DNA of 64,000 nucleotides, taken from Rhodospirillales bacterium (lineage in GTDB: Bacteria; Pseudomonadota; Alphaproteobacteria; TMED109). The stretch lies in assembly GCA_028824295.1 (NCBI GenBank), contig JAPPED010000015.1, positions 62,001 to 126,000 on the forward strand, written 5' to 3'. Below are positions 25,634-34,959 of this stretch, in pieces; position 1 is the first letter of the stretch, and each line of letters begins with the position of its first letter. The notes beneath the pieces were generated by a model. It searched no databases. It saw only the letters and a list, made by a program, of their open reading frames with translations, and was not told where the DNA came from. The translations under genes were made by a program, and so were the position numbers.

Positions 25634-26420
25634 GGACCGCGAGATCGGTGATCGTGGGTCTGGTGCCGCATACGGGGCAGTCCGGGTCCGGCCGGACCCG
25701 GACCTTTCGGGACTCGCCGTCCAGGGCGTCGATGAGAACCAGCCAGCCGGCAAGGCTGGTGCCAATCCCCAGAATTTCCTTGATGACCTCGATGGCCTGA
25801 AAGGATCCGGCCTGCCCGGCGAGAGCGCCGAACACGCCACCCTGTGCGCAGGTCGGCACCGTTCCCGCCGGGGGCGGCTCCGGAAAGAGGCAGCGGTAGC
25901 ACGGATGCTCTGCTGCGTAGCCTTTCCAGGTGGCGAGCTGGGCCTCGAACCGCAATAACGCGGCCGACACCAGCGGTTTCGAGGCCAGCACGCAGGCGTC
26001 GTTCACCAGAAAACGGGTGGCGAAGTTGTCGCTGCCGTCGGCGATCACGTCGTAGGCGGCGACGAGATCGGCGGCATTGCCCGGCGCAAAACGCTCGGCG
26101 TGCGGCTCGACGGCGATCGTGGGGTTAATTCTGCGCGCTGCTTCCGCGGCGCTCGCGGCCTTCGGGGTGCCTAGGTCTTCGGTTCGGTGGGCGATCTGGC
26201 GCTGCAGGTTCGATAGGTCGACCGCGTCATCGTCCACGATCCCGATGCGCCCGACGCCAGCCGCCGCGAGGTACAGCACAAGCGGCGATCCAAGCCCCCC
26301 GGCGCCGACCACGAGGACGCTGGCCGCCAGCAACTGCTGCTGTCCGGTACTACCCACTTGCGGCAAGACGATGTGGCGGGCATAGCGCTGAATCTGTTCT
26401 TCGGTGAACTCGGCGGTCAT
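25620..26420 (-). CDS. moeB: ThiF/MoeB/HesA family adenylyltransferase
   Basis: This 266-aa E1-like enzyme adenylates the C-terminus of a ubiquitin-like sulfur carrier such as MoaD or ThiS. VVGAGGLGSPLVLYLAAAGVG is the nucleotide site, SNLQRQI the conserved Arg element and DGSDNFATRFLVNDA the Asp motif. Two CxxC pairs (CYRC and CPVC) bind structural zinc. The family catalytic cysteine region TCAQGGVFG is present. No C-terminal rhodanese domain is fused. The ATG overlaps the dut stop by 4 nt. MoeB versus ThiF cannot be separated with certainty. Confidence 0.88.
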   Translation of the reverse strand: MTAEFTEEQIQRYARHIVLPQVGSTGQQQLLAASVLVVGAGGLGSPLVLYLAAAGVGRIGIVDDDAVDLSNLQRQIAHRTEDLGTPKAASAAEAARRINPTIAVEPHAERFAPGNAADLVAAYDVIADGSDNFATRFLVNDACVLASKPLVSAALLRFEAQLATWKGYAAEHPCYRCLFPEPPPAGTVPTCAQGGVFGALAGQAGSFQAIEVIKEILGIGTSLAGWLVLIDALDGESRKVRVRPDPDCPVCGTRPTITDLAVHATA

Positions 26421-26896
26421 GCGGCCGGCTGTCCGTGGCCGGTCCCGGTCGACCCGAAGCCGCCCGAGCCCCGGTGGGTCGCCGACAGTTGCTGAACTTC
26501 CTCGAAGCGGATTGCGGTCAATCGCTGGATCACGAGCTGCGCAACCCGTGCGCCGCGCTCGATGACGTGCGGTTCGTGCCCGTGGTTGACCAGGATGACC
26601 GCAACTTCGCCCCGGTAATCGGCGTCGATTGTCCCGGGGCCGTTGAGCACCGTGATCCCGTGCCGGAGTGCCAGTCCCGACCGCGGCCGTACCTGCCCCT
26701 CATACCCCTCGGGGATCTCGAGGGTCAGCCCGGTCGGGACCACGATGGTCGCGCCGGGAGCGAGCGTCATGGCTTCCGGGATCGCGGCGGGGAGATCGAA
26801 GCCGGAACTCCCTTCGGTCATCCTGGCCGGCAGCTCATTGAGTGCGTGCGGAAGTCGGCGGATTCGGACTGTCAGGGAAGTCTCGCTGGCCGTCAT
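26417..26896 (-). CDS. dut: deoxyuridine 5'-triphosphate nucleotidohydrolase (dUTPase)
   Basis: This 159-aa enzyme hydrolyses dUTP to dUMP, protecting DNA from uracil. All five trimeric dUTPase motifs are visible: GFDLPAA, VRPRSGLALRHGI, GTIDADYRGEV, ERGARVAQLVI and RGSGGFGSTG. The ATG at 26896 overlaps the coaBC stop (ATGA) and its stop overlaps the moeB ATG, so coaBC-dut-moeB is one coupled unit. Confidence 0.95.
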   Translation of the reverse strand: MTASETSLTVRIRRLPHALNELPARMTEGSSGFDLPAAIPEAMTLAPGATIVVPTGLTLEIPEGYEGQVRPRSGLALRHGITVLNGPGTIDADYRGEVAVILVNHGHEPHVIERGARVAQLVIQRLTAIRFEEVQQLSATHRGSGGFGSTGTGHGQPAA

Positions 26897-28107
26897 GGAC
26901 GGGCTGCCGGTTCGACCAGAGCGTCCGCGATGCGTTCGGCGAGCCGGTCCGCCACCTCCTCCTTGCTGAGGCGGGGCCACGTTTCGGTTGCCTGGGACGT
27001 GATGAGGTGGACGGTGTTGCTGTCGCCCCCGAACACGTTGCTGTCGTCCGAGACATCGTTGGCGACGATCCAGTCGCACTGCTTGCGTTCACGCTTGGCG
27101 CGGGCGCGGGCGACGACGTCCTCGGTTTCCGCGGCAAACCCGACGACCAGCCGGGGACGATCGTTTGACGTCTGGGAGAGCTGCGCGAGGATGTCCGGAT
27201 TTTCCTCCATCTCGTAGCGTGGCGGCTCCCCATCGCGGCGCGACAGCTTCTGTTTCTGCACAGCCTTGACCCGCCAGTCGGCGACAGCGGCCACGCAAAC
27301 CGCGATGTCCGCAGGCAGCGCCTCCCGGCATGCGGCGAGCATTTCCGCTGCGGTTTCCACCTCCGTCAGGCAGGCCACCGGAGGCGGCGGCTGGACGCTG
27401 GGGCCCGTCACCAACGTCACCTCCGCGCCGCGCCGGGCGAGGGCGCCGGCGACGGCGTGGCCTTGTTTGCCGGATGATCGGTTGCCGAAGTAGCGGACCG
27501 GATCGATGGGTTCGATGGTGGGACCGCTGGTCACCAAGGCCCGGATGTTGTGGAGCGGCTTCGGCTGCGCTAGCAGCGTTTCGATGGCGCCAACGATGTC
27601 GGCCGGTTCGGCCAGGCGGCCTGGCCCTTCCTCGCCGCAGGCGAGATCGCCGGAACCCGGATCGATGAAGTGAATGCCGTCTCGGCGCAGCCGGTCGACG
27701 TTCCGCTGCGTCGCGGGATGCGCCCACATCTGCACGTTCATCGCCGGCGCCACCAGTACCGGGGCGGTGGTGGCGAGGAGGACCGTGGTCGCGAGGTCGT
27801 CAGCAAGACCGGTCGCCATCCTTGCTAGGAAGTCGGCGGTCGCCGGCGCGACGACCACCAGGTCGGCATCGCGGGCCAGCCGAATGTGCCCCATCTCGCT
27901 CTCGTCGGTGAGCGAGAACAGGTCCTGGTAGACCTTCTCGCCCGAGAGGGCTGCCAAAGCCAGCGGCGTGACCATCTCGCTCCCGCCAGGGGTGAGGATG
28001 GAACGCACGCTTGCGCCCCGTTCACGCAGCCGGCGGACGAGGTCGAGACTCTTGTAGGCGGCGATGCCGCCGGTCACGATCAGGAGGATGCGGGTCGGTT
28101 CAGTCAT
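26893..28107 (-). CDS. coaBC: bifunctional phosphopantothenoylcysteine decarboxylase / phosphopantothenate-cysteine ligase
   Basis: This 404-aa flavoenzyme performs two steps of coenzyme A synthesis. The N-terminal CoaC part has VTGGIAAYKSLDLVRRL, the PAMNVQMW motif and the active-site region GDLACGEEGPGRL. The C-terminal CoaB part has VTSGPTIEPIDPVRYFGNRSSGKQG and the VGFAAET motif. I use the ATG at 28107; the frame starts five codons earlier at a TTG. It begins the coaBC-dut-moeB-dsrE group, 164 nt after purF. Confidence 0.95.
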   Translation of the reverse strand: MTEPTRILLIVTGGIAAYKSLDLVRRLRERGASVRSILTPGGSEMVTPLALAALSGEKVYQDLFSLTDESEMGHIRLARDADLVVVAPATADFLARMATGLADDLATTVLLATTAPVLVAPAMNVQMWAHPATQRNVDRLRRDGIHFIDPGSGDLACGEEGPGRLAEPADIVGAIETLLAQPKPLHNIRALVTSGPTIEPIDPVRYFGNRSSGKQGHAVAGALARRGAEVTLVTGPSVQPPPPVACLTEVETAAEMLAACREALPADIAVCVAAVADWRVKAVQKQKLSRRDGEPPRYEMEENPDILAQLSQTSNDRPRLVVGFAAETEDVVARARAKRERKQCDWIVANDVSDDSNVFGGDSNTVHLITSQATETWPRLSKEEVADRLAERIADALVEPAARP

Positions 28108-28271
28108 GGGCACAACGGGCAAGCGTGGCGCGGCCCCGCCGAGCGCGCGGGTCAGGCTCCGACGCGCGGAACGATGACGGCGGGTCCGGTCGCAGTAACC
28201 GAAGCATAAGGGAACTCACCGGGGCCGTGCGTCCAGGCGCGGTCTGGCTGCCGCGGGGGACGGTATGGCGC

Positions 28272-29732
28272 TCAGGTCTCCTCCAGTAGCAACGGCAGCT
28301 CGACGTGCATGTCATCGATGAGTTCGATCGGGTAGTCGCCCGTGAAGCAGGCGGCGCAGTAGGGCATGCGTTTGCCGTTCGGCAGGCCCCCGTGCACCGC
28401 TTCAAACAGGCTCTCGAGCCTGACGAACCGGAGACTGTCGGCACCGATCTTGGCGGCGATCGCACTTTCGTCCATCTGCGCCGCAATGAGCTCCTTGCGT
28501 TCTGGCGTGTCGACGCCGTAGTAGCAGGGATGCGTGGTCGGCGGGCTCGCGATCCGCATGTGCACCTCGCGGGCCCCGTTCGTGCGGAGCATTTCCACGA
28601 TCTTGGTCGATGTGGTGCCGCGCACGATGCTGTCGTCCACCAGCACGATGCGCTTCCCGTCGATGGCGTCGGCATTCACGTTGTGCTTGAGGCGGACGCC
28701 GAGATGGCGAATCTCGTCGGTCGGTTCGATGAAGGTGCGCCCCACGTAGTGGTTGCGAATGATCCCGAGTTCGAAGGGCAGTCCGGCCTGGTCGGCGTAG
28801 CCAAGGCCGGCCGGGACGCCTGAGTCCGGGACCGGGACGACGATGTCGGCATCGGCGGGCGCATCCCGCGCGAGCAACCGCCCGATCTGCTGACGGACGG
28901 CGTACACGTTCTTGCCTTCGACCACGCTGTCGGGGCGGGCAAAGTAGATGTATTCGAAGATGCAGAACGTCCGTTGTGCCCGGCCCAGGGCGCCGGGGAG
29001 GGTCCGCACGCCGTCCCGACCGATGTGCACGATCTCGCCTGGCGCCACGGACCGCTTGAACTTGGCCCCGATGATGTCGAACGCGCAGGTCTCGGAAGCG
29101 AGAACGGCCTGGCCGTGCAATTCTCCCAGGACCAGGGGCCGGACGCCGTTGGGATCGCGCGCGCCGATCACGCCGGTCTCCGAGAGGGCAATCAGCGAAT
29201 AGGCACCCTCGACCTGGTGGAGTGCCTCGATCAGGCGGTCGAGAAACGTCGGCCCGCTGGCGGTCGCGATCAGGTGGACGATGACTTCGGTGTCCATGGT
29301 CGACTGGAAGATGCAACCCCGCTGAACGAGGTCCCGCTTGAGGGTGCGCGCATTGGTGAGGTTGCCGTTGTGGGCGATCGCGACGCCGCCCTGGGCGATC
29401 TCGGCGAAGATCGGCTGGATGTCCCGAAGCTGGGTCTTGGTGCCGCTGGTCGAGTACCGGTTGTGGCCGATCGCCGCATTGCCCGGCAGCATGCCGATCA
29501 CCTTTCCCGAACCGAACGAGTCGCCGACCCTTCCCTGCGCCCGGTGGGCAAAGAACTGGTTGCCGTCGAAACTGACGATCCCGGCCGCCTCTTGGCCGCG
29601 GTGCTGGAGGGCGTGCAGACCGAGCGCGGCGATGGCCGACGCATTCTCCGTTCCGAACACGCCGAAGATCCCGCACTCTTCACGGAAGCTGTCGATCGCT
29701 GGACGGGAGTCGTCACGGGCGGTGCGGATCAT
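28272..29732 (-). CDS. purF: amidophosphoribosyltransferase
   Basis: This 486-aa enzyme makes phosphoribosylamine from PRPP and glutamine, the first step of purine synthesis. ECGIFGVFG places the catalytic Cys at residue 20, so a propeptide of about 19 residues would be removed or tolerated. HNGNLTNA, GVRPLVLGEL and the PRPP-binding motif VLVDDSIVRGTTS are present. The ATG at 29732 overlaps the cvpA stop by 4 nt. The much longer open frame upstream is cvpA read in a different frame and is not a fusion. Confidence 0.95.
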   Translation of the reverse strand: MIRTARDDSRPAIDSFREECGIFGVFGTENASAIAALGLHALQHRGQEAAGIVSFDGNQFFAHRAQGRVGDSFGSGKVIGMLPGNAAIGHNRYSTSGTKTQLRDIQPIFAEIAQGGVAIAHNGNLTNARTLKRDLVQRGCIFQSTMDTEVIVHLIATASGPTFLDRLIEALHQVEGAYSLIALSETGVIGARDPNGVRPLVLGELHGQAVLASETCAFDIIGAKFKRSVAPGEIVHIGRDGVRTLPGALGRAQRTFCIFEYIYFARPDSVVEGKNVYAVRQQIGRLLARDAPADADIVVPVPDSGVPAGLGYADQAGLPFELGIIRNHYVGRTFIEPTDEIRHLGVRLKHNVNADAIDGKRIVLVDDSIVRGTTSTKIVEMLRTNGAREVHMRIASPPTTHPCYYGVDTPERKELIAAQMDESAIAAKIGADSLRFVRLESLFEAVHGGLPNGKRMPYCAACFTGDYPIELIDDMHVELPLLLEET

Positions 29733-30397
29733 GGATCGCTGCCTCCTTCGCCGCTGCCGGATTCGATCTGGATCAGGCGGTCGAATTCCTTGCGGTCCTG
29801 GCCCGGATAGCCAACCTCGGCCTGCGGCTCCGTCGTCTCGGGCGCCGGGGTCTCCATGCGCCGGAGGAGATCGGCCGCGTCGGTCGCGTCGCCGGTGGAG
29901 CAACTGTGGTTGACCATCAAGGCGGGCCCGGGGACCAGTACGGCGAGCATGTGGGCGCCATAGAGTACCACGGGCAGGGTCCGCGCCTCGCGCACGAATT
30001 GCGGGCAATCCGTGAAGACCAGGCCGGACGCGAACAGGCCGATGTACAGCGCGGAAATGATGACCAGGCCGCGCACCGCCCCGAAGATGAACCCCAGCGC
30101 CCGGTCCAGCGGCGCCAGCACGCTTGCGGCGATCGCGCTGGCGAGCGGGACGATGGCGAACGTGAGGATGACGATCGCCGCCACAAAGATGCCCAGGGCG
30201 CCGACCCCGCGTGCGATGACCGAATCGCCGACCAGCGGCATCACTAGATCGCCGGCCCAATCGAGCAGCCACAGCGACGCCATGCCTGACACGATCCAGG
30301 CGGCCAGCGAGAGCGCGCTCTGTACGAAGCCGCGCGCATACGCCAGCGCGCCGGAGAACAGCACCGTACCAACAACCACGAAGTCAGCGATGGTCAA
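29729..30397 (-). CDS. cvpA: CvpA family membrane protein
   Basis: This 222-aa inner-membrane protein has four hydrophobic segments in the first 150 residues (DFVVVGTVLFSGALAYARGF to VIISALYIGLFASG) and a charged C-terminal tail. CvpA is classically the gene before purF, as here. Its role in colicin V export or envelope homeostasis is not well defined. The TTG start overlaps the mlaF stop as TTGA and follows GGAG by 8 nt. Confidence 0.88.
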   Translation of the reverse strand: MTIADFVVVGTVLFSGALAYARGFVQSALSLAAWIVSGMASLWLLDWAGDLVMPLVGDSVIARGVGALGIFVAAIVILTFAIVPLASAIAASVLAPLDRALGFIFGAVRGLVIISALYIGLFASGLVFTDCPQFVREARTLPVVLYGAHMLAVLVPGPALMVNHSCSTGDATDAADLLRRMETPAPETTEPQAEVGYPGQDRKEFDRLIQIESGSGEGGSDP

Positions 30398-31176
30398 GTC
30401 GGCGGCTCCGCGGTCACCGGGCCGTCGGCGCGACCGTGAACGAACTGCTCGACATGGGTGGAACCGCTCCGGTCGAGTTCGGCGACCGGGCCTTCCCAGA
30501 CGATGCGCCCCCCGTGCAGCATGGCGACGCGGTTCGCGATCTGGCGCGCGCTGGCGAGGTCGTGGGTGATGGTGACGGTGGTGGCCCGCAGCCGCGTCAC
30601 GCAGTCCTCGATCAGCCGGTTGATCGTGGCGGCCGTGATTGGGTCGAGGCCTGATGTCGGTTCGTCGAAGAACAGGAACTCAGGGTCGGCAGCGATGGCG
30701 CGGGCGATCGCGGCGCGCTTCTGCATGCCGCCCGACAGTTCGGATGGGAACAGATTGGCCGCGCGCTCGTCCAGCCCGACCTCGGCGAGCTTGGTGCAGG
30801 CTACTTCATAGGCTTGGGCACGCCGCATCGACCCGGTGTGAAAGAGCGCGAACGCAACGTTTTCCCAGATGGGGAGGGAGTCGAAGAGCGCACTTCCCTG
30901 GAACAGCACTCCCGAGCGTCGCATGAGCGCCTGCGGCCCGCTGGACGGCAGTTCGTCCCGGGGGGTGCCGGCGAACCGCACGGTGCCCGCGTCCAGGGGC
31001 AGCAGCCCGAGTGCGCACTTGAAACTCACGGACTTTCCGGTGCCGGAGGTGCCGATGACCGCGAGCGAATCACCTGCCATCGCAGTCAGGTCCATGCCGT
31101 CAAGAACGGTCTTCCGGCCGAAGCGCTTGACCAGCCCGCGGAGCTCGATCGCTGGTACTTGGGCCGACCCGGTCAT
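30394..31176 (-). CDS. mlaF: phospholipid transport ABC ATPase MlaF
   Basis: This 260-aa ATPase belongs to the Mla/Ttg2 system that moves phospholipids between the inner and outer membranes. Walker A is GTSGTGKS, the signature is LSGGMQKRAAIARA and Walker B is FLFFDEPTSGLDP; the GTSGTGKSV and LSGGMQKR variants are typical of MlaF. The ATG overlaps the mlaE stop. MlaD and other partners are not in the window. Confidence 0.92.
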   Translation of the reverse strand: MTGSAQVPAIELRGLVKRFGRKTVLDGMDLTAMAGDSLAVIGTSGTGKSVSFKCALGLLPLDAGTVRFAGTPRDELPSSGPQALMRRSGVLFQGSALFDSLPIWENVAFALFHTGSMRRAQAYEVACTKLAEVGLDERAANLFPSELSGGMQKRAAIARAIAADPEFLFFDEPTSGLDPITAATINRLIEDCVTRLRATTVTITHDLASARQIANRVAMLHGGRIVWEGPVAELDRSGSTHVEQFVHGRADGPVTAEPPT

Positions 31177-31958
31177 CGCGAGAAGAAGGCTTCCGTGATG
31201 AGGTAGTTGGCGACCAGGATGAGGGCCGAGGCCGACATCACTGCATTGGTCGTGGCACGCCCGACTCCGCGCGCGCCGCCTTCGGAGTGAAAGCCGTGGT
31301 AGCTCCCCATCAGGACAATCAGGAAACCGAACACGGCCGCCTTTACGAGGCCCGACACGACGTCCAGCGTCTGAAGGCTTTCCAGGCAGCGGTTCAGAAA
31401 GATTCCGGGCTCGAAGCCCAGCTTGCCAACACTGATCAAGAACCCGCCCATCGTGCCGATGACATCGGCGATCAGCACCAGCGGGGGCAGCGCCAGCACA
31501 CCCGCCAGCAGGCGCGGGGCCACCAGGTACTGGAGCGGATTGGCTGACAGCGTGACCAGGGCATCAAGCTGCTCGGTCACGCGCATGGTGCCGGTTTCGG
31601 CGGCGATGGAGGCGCTGACCCGTCCCGCCACCATCAGGGCCGTGAGCACCGGGCCGAGCTCGCGCGTCAGGGACACCACCAGGACCGAGGGGATGGCGCT
31701 CTCCGCCGCAAATCTGCTGAAACCGGTGTAGCTCTGCAGCGCCAGCACCATCCCGGTGAAGATCGCCGTCAGTCCGACAATGGGGAGGGAGTAGTAGCCG
31801 ATTTCGAGGAACTGGCGGACGGCCAGCCGGAAGAAATACGGGGGTCGCACAGCCGCCAGGACCGATTCGGCGGTGAACAGGGCAACCCGCCCGGTGGCGG
31901 CGAGGAACTCGAGCACCACCCGACCGATCGGGGCCAGCGGATTGGGCCAGGCTCGCAC
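31173..31958 (-). CDS. mlaE: phospholipid transport permease MlaE
   Basis: This 261-aa permease has the MlaE-family sequences VGLTAIFTGMVLALQSYTGFSRF and RELGPVLTALMVAGRVSASIAAETGTM, then EQLDALVTLSANPLQYLVAPRL. It forms the membrane dimer with MlaF. The start is GTG, 5 nt after the alr stop. The mlaE-mlaF pair sits between alr and cvpA, inside an otherwise housekeeping operon. Confidence 0.92.
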   Translation of the reverse strand: MRAWPNPLAPIGRVVLEFLAATGRVALFTAESVLAAVRPPYFFRLAVRQFLEIGYYSLPIVGLTAIFTGMVLALQSYTGFSRFAAESAIPSVLVVSLTRELGPVLTALMVAGRVSASIAAETGTMRVTEQLDALVTLSANPLQYLVAPRLLAGVLALPPLVLIADVIGTMGGFLISVGKLGFEPGIFLNRCLESLQTLDVVSGLVKAAVFGFLIVLMGSYHGFHSEGGARGVGRATTNAVMSASALILVANYLITEAFFSR

Positions 31959-31963
31959 GCGTG

Positions 31964-33046
31964 TCAGTCCACGTACAGCCGGGGGACGCGGCTGCCGAGG
32001 CGGGCAAGAATCTCGTATCCGATCGTACCGCCCCGTGCGGCCACGTCATCCACCGGAATTAGATCGCCCAGCAGTTCCACGAGGGTACCGGGTCGGGCCA
32101 CTTGGTCCGGCACGCCGGAAACGTCAACGGTGACCAAATCCATGGAGATTCGCCCCACTACTGGCGCGACATGGCCACCGATCGCAACGCGGCCCGTATT
32201 CCCGAGGTGTCTCGGGTACCCATCGGCATAGCCCGCCGACACGGTTGCAATGCGTCGCGCATTCGGGGAAACCCAAGCGTGACCGTAGCCTACACCCTCT
32301 CCCCGGTCAACGGAGCGCACCTGCAGGATCCGCCCAATCAGGCGGGCAACGGCACCCATCGGATTGGGATGCGCGGGCGTGGGATTGATCCCGAACAGGG
32401 CCGCGCCGGCCCGGGCCAGATCGAACCGGAAGGCGGCGGGCAGCCAGATTCCAGATGAATTGGCCAGGCTCGCCCGGGCAACAAACGGCGCCAGTTTCCG
32501 TGCCGCTTTGAACCGCGCGAGCTGCGTGGCATTGAGCGGGTGGTCGGGCAGTTCCGCCGCGGCCAGGTGGCTCATCACGATCCCGATATCCAGTCCGGAC
32601 CGGAGGGCAGGTTCCGCACAGAACGCGCGCCAATCCGCCGCCTCGTAGCCCAGCCGGTTCATGCCTGTGTCCACGTGCACCGCCACGGCGAGCGTCCGGT
32701 CTGCGCGAAGTGCGGCTGCTTGGCGGGCTTCGGTCTCGCCAGGGTGGTTCAGGACCGGGATCAGGTCGCTGTCGGCGGACAGATCGGCGCCTCCGGCCAG
32801 GACATGGATGGGAGCGTCCGGGACGACAGAGCGGACGACGGCGCCTTCGTCCGGCGTAGCGACGAAGAAGGTGCCGCAACCCGCGTCCGCCAGCGCCGCG
32901 GCGACGCGGCGTGATCCCATCCCGTAGGCGTCCGCTTTCACGACTCCGGCAACGTCGCAGTTCGGACCGGCGCGCTGCCGGAGCGTGCGGAAGTTGGCGC
33001 GCACGGCCCCGAGGTCAACGACCAGAACGCAGCTGGCGCGAGCCAA
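31964..33046 (-). CDS. alr: alanine racemase
   Basis: This 360-aa PLP enzyme makes D-alanine for peptidoglycan. VVKADAYGMG carries the PLP lysine, VDTGMNRLG the substrate region, GYGHAWVSP the catalytic tyrosine and RISMDLVTVDVS the second substrate loop. The frame is open well into dnaB. I prefer the TTG at 33046 because GGAG lies 6 nt before it and the length becomes standard; a CTG at 33058 is an alternative. It follows dnaB by 37 nt. Confidence 0.92.
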   Translation of the reverse strand: MARASCVLVVDLGAVRANFRTLRQRAGPNCDVAGVVKADAYGMGSRRVAAALADAGCGTFFVATPDEGAVVRSVVPDAPIHVLAGGADLSADSDLIPVLNHPGETEARQAAALRADRTLAVAVHVDTGMNRLGYEAADWRAFCAEPALRSGLDIGIVMSHLAAAELPDHPLNATQLARFKAARKLAPFVARASLANSSGIWLPAAFRFDLARAGAALFGINPTPAHPNPMGAVARLIGRILQVRSVDRGEGVGYGHAWVSPNARRIATVSAGYADGYPRHLGNTGRVAIGGHVAPVVGRISMDLVTVDVSGVPDQVARPGTLVELLGDLIPVDDVAARGGTIGYEILARLGSRVPRLYVD

Positions 33047-33083
33047 CGCCTTCTCCAGCGCGCTGCCGCCCGGGAGCGGCCGA

Positions 33084-34583
33084 TTACTGGTTCGGTTCGT
33101 GGAGATCGCTGAAGCGGGTGAAGCGGGGGTCGAAACGAACGTTGGCGACACCTTGTCGGCCATGCCGCTGCTTGCTGACGTAGATCTGTGCAGCGTTTGC
33201 AATCTTCTCGAGGCGCGTCTTCCAGTCGGCGTACCGACGGCCGAAATCGGCGTCGGATTCATCGTTTTTCTGCTGCGGGTCTTGCTGCGCCTTGTAATAG
33301 TATTCCCGGTAGATGAACAGCACGACGTCCGCGTCCTGCTCGATCGACCCGGAGTCTCGGAGATCCTGCAGTTGCGGTCGCTTGTCGTCGCGGCCCTCCA
33401 CCTGACGGCTCAACTGCGATAGCGCGACCACCGGCACGTTGAGTTCCATCGCGATGGACTTGAGGCCTTGAGAGATCTCGCTGATTTCGTTGACTCGGGA
33501 ATTGTGGTTCCGCGTCGCGGTCATCAGCTGCAGGTAGTCGACGACGATCAGGCGCAGCCCCTGCTCGGTCCGCATCAGGCGCCGCGCCCGGGTCCGGAGT
33601 TGCGGAATGGAGATGGCGGGAGTGTCGTCGATAAAGAGACGCAGTTCCTCCAAGTCCTTCGAGACATCGATCAGCTTCGTAAGGTCCCGGTCATTGATCG
33701 CGCCGCGCCGGATCGATTCGGAGGAAATGCTGGTTTCGGCCGAAAGGATCCGGTTGGCCAGCTGGGTGGCGGCCATTTCCAGCGAAAACACCGCCACGAT
33801 CCCCTTTTGCTTGCCAGCGTCCTCCTCCCACGGGATGAAGGTCTCGGGCCGGCTCGCGACGCGCGCGAAGTCGGTCGCAAGGGCGGTCTTCCCCATGCCG
33901 GGCCTGCCGGCAAGGATGATGAGATCGGAGCGATGGAAGCCGCCGAGCAGGTCGTCAAGCTCGGTCAGGCCCGACGTGACGCCGGAGAGTTTGCCGCCCA
34001 GTTGGTAGGCCATTTCCGCGGCGTGGATGGCGTCGGTGAGCCCGCTGACGAACGGCTGTGGTCCGCCGGGCCCTTTGCCGTGCTCGGAAATCTCGAACAG
34101 CCGCTGCTCGGCGTCCTCGATTTGCGCCGCCGCAGAGCTTTCCACCCGCACGTCGGACGCGTTGTATCCGATGCGGGCGCCGATTTCCATGAGCGATCGG
34201 CGCTGGGCCAGATCCAGGATGATCTCGCCGTACTGACGGGCCGCTTCCGGCGGCATGGCGCCGTGGACCAGCCGCTCCAGGTAGTCATCGACCCCGGTGA
34301 GGGCCTGGTCCTTCGCAAACTGCGGCTTCAGCGTGACCGCGTCGGCCCGACGGCCCTGCTGGATGAGGCCGCGGGCGGCCTCGAAGATGCGGCCGTGGAC
34401 CGGTACGTAGAAATGCGACCCGCGCAGCTGTTCGACGTATTCGAACGCCCGGTCGTTATGGAGCAGCGTTCCGAGCAGCGCCTCTTCCGCCTCCAGGTTT
34501 CGTGGCGGCGACTGGTCGCCGGTCTCCGACTGGTCGGGCGGCGCGGGACCGGGCGGCGGGATCGGGTGGGGGTCGTCGGGCAT
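33084..34583 (-). CDS. dnaB: replicative DNA helicase DnaB
   Basis: This 499-aa hexameric 5'-3' helicase is the replisome motor. The N-terminal domain begins RNLEAEEALLGTLLHNDRAF. The C-terminal RecA-like core has Walker A GRPGMGKTAL, VFSLEM, DDTPAISIPQLRTRARRL, the Walker B region LIVVDYLQLM and SQLSRQVEGRDDKRP. There is no intein. I start at the ATG at 34583, which gives a proline-rich leader (PDDPHPIPPPGPAPP) before the conserved part. It heads the minus-strand run dnaB-alr-mlaE-mlaF-cvpA-purF. Confidence 0.95.
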   Translation of the reverse strand: MPDDPHPIPPPGPAPPDQSETGDQSPPRNLEAEEALLGTLLHNDRAFEYVEQLRGSHFYVPVHGRIFEAARGLIQQGRRADAVTLKPQFAKDQALTGVDDYLERLVHGAMPPEAARQYGEIILDLAQRRSLMEIGARIGYNASDVRVESSAAAQIEDAEQRLFEISEHGKGPGGPQPFVSGLTDAIHAAEMAYQLGGKLSGVTSGLTELDDLLGGFHRSDLIILAGRPGMGKTALATDFARVASRPETFIPWEEDAGKQKGIVAVFSLEMAATQLANRILSAETSISSESIRRGAINDRDLTKLIDVSKDLEELRLFIDDTPAISIPQLRTRARRLMRTEQGLRLIVVDYLQLMTATRNHNSRVNEISEISQGLKSIAMELNVPVVALSQLSRQVEGRDDKRPQLQDLRDSGSIEQDADVVLFIYREYYYKAQQDPQQKNDESDADFGRRYADWKTRLEKIANAAQIYVSKQRHGRQGVANVRFDPRFTRFSDLHEPNQ

Positions 34584-34959
34584 CCGGGACAGATTGGTGC
34601 ATGACCCGACTCCCTGCAAGCATGGCAGGCGGCAACCAACAGCCAAGCCGGTCGCCCCGCGCACACGGTCCGGAAAAGGGTGTCGGACCGGGTCTCCGAT
34701 CGCGCGTTTGCCGGCGTCGGGGACTGTCCGGTCGCCGGCCCCCCGGCGTGAAGCCCAGGCTGCGAGCGGGCTCCCGGCGATTGCGGGGTGCGGTGCCGCC
34801 CGCCCGCAAACGCGGGAAGCGTCGCGTGTTTGCTGTTCAATTGCCTGGCGGATACGGTCATTTGCAGGACCAGGTCAACCTCGTGGGCAACGCCGGCTGC
34901 GAGCCGGTACGCGATGCGGACGGGTTCCAACTTTCCAACGTATCCGGGATCACGAAGCC
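34584..34959. other. 376-bp divergent promoter region (dnaB / HbpS-like gene)
   Basis: This gap must hold promoters for both divergent genes. An inverted repeat, GCAAACGCG with CGCGTGTTTGC (34806-34814 and 34823-34833), is visible and could form a hairpin. No gene or clear promoter consensus was recognised. Confidence 0.45.

Noticed and set aside
28402-29676. 424-aa minus-strand open frame inside purF
   Set aside because: It is a frame-shifted shadow of purF rich in Arg and Pro, with no family resemblance.
28272-30272. apparent 666-aa cvpA-purF fusion
   Set aside because: The first part is cvpA read out of frame. purF begins at 29732 with a normal N-terminus and a 4-nt overlap with cvpA.
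33047-33262. longer alanine racemase N-terminus inside dnaB
   Set aside because: It would overlap the end of dnaB by about 180 nt with non-conserved sequence. The TTG at 33046 has a good ribosome site and gives the family length.
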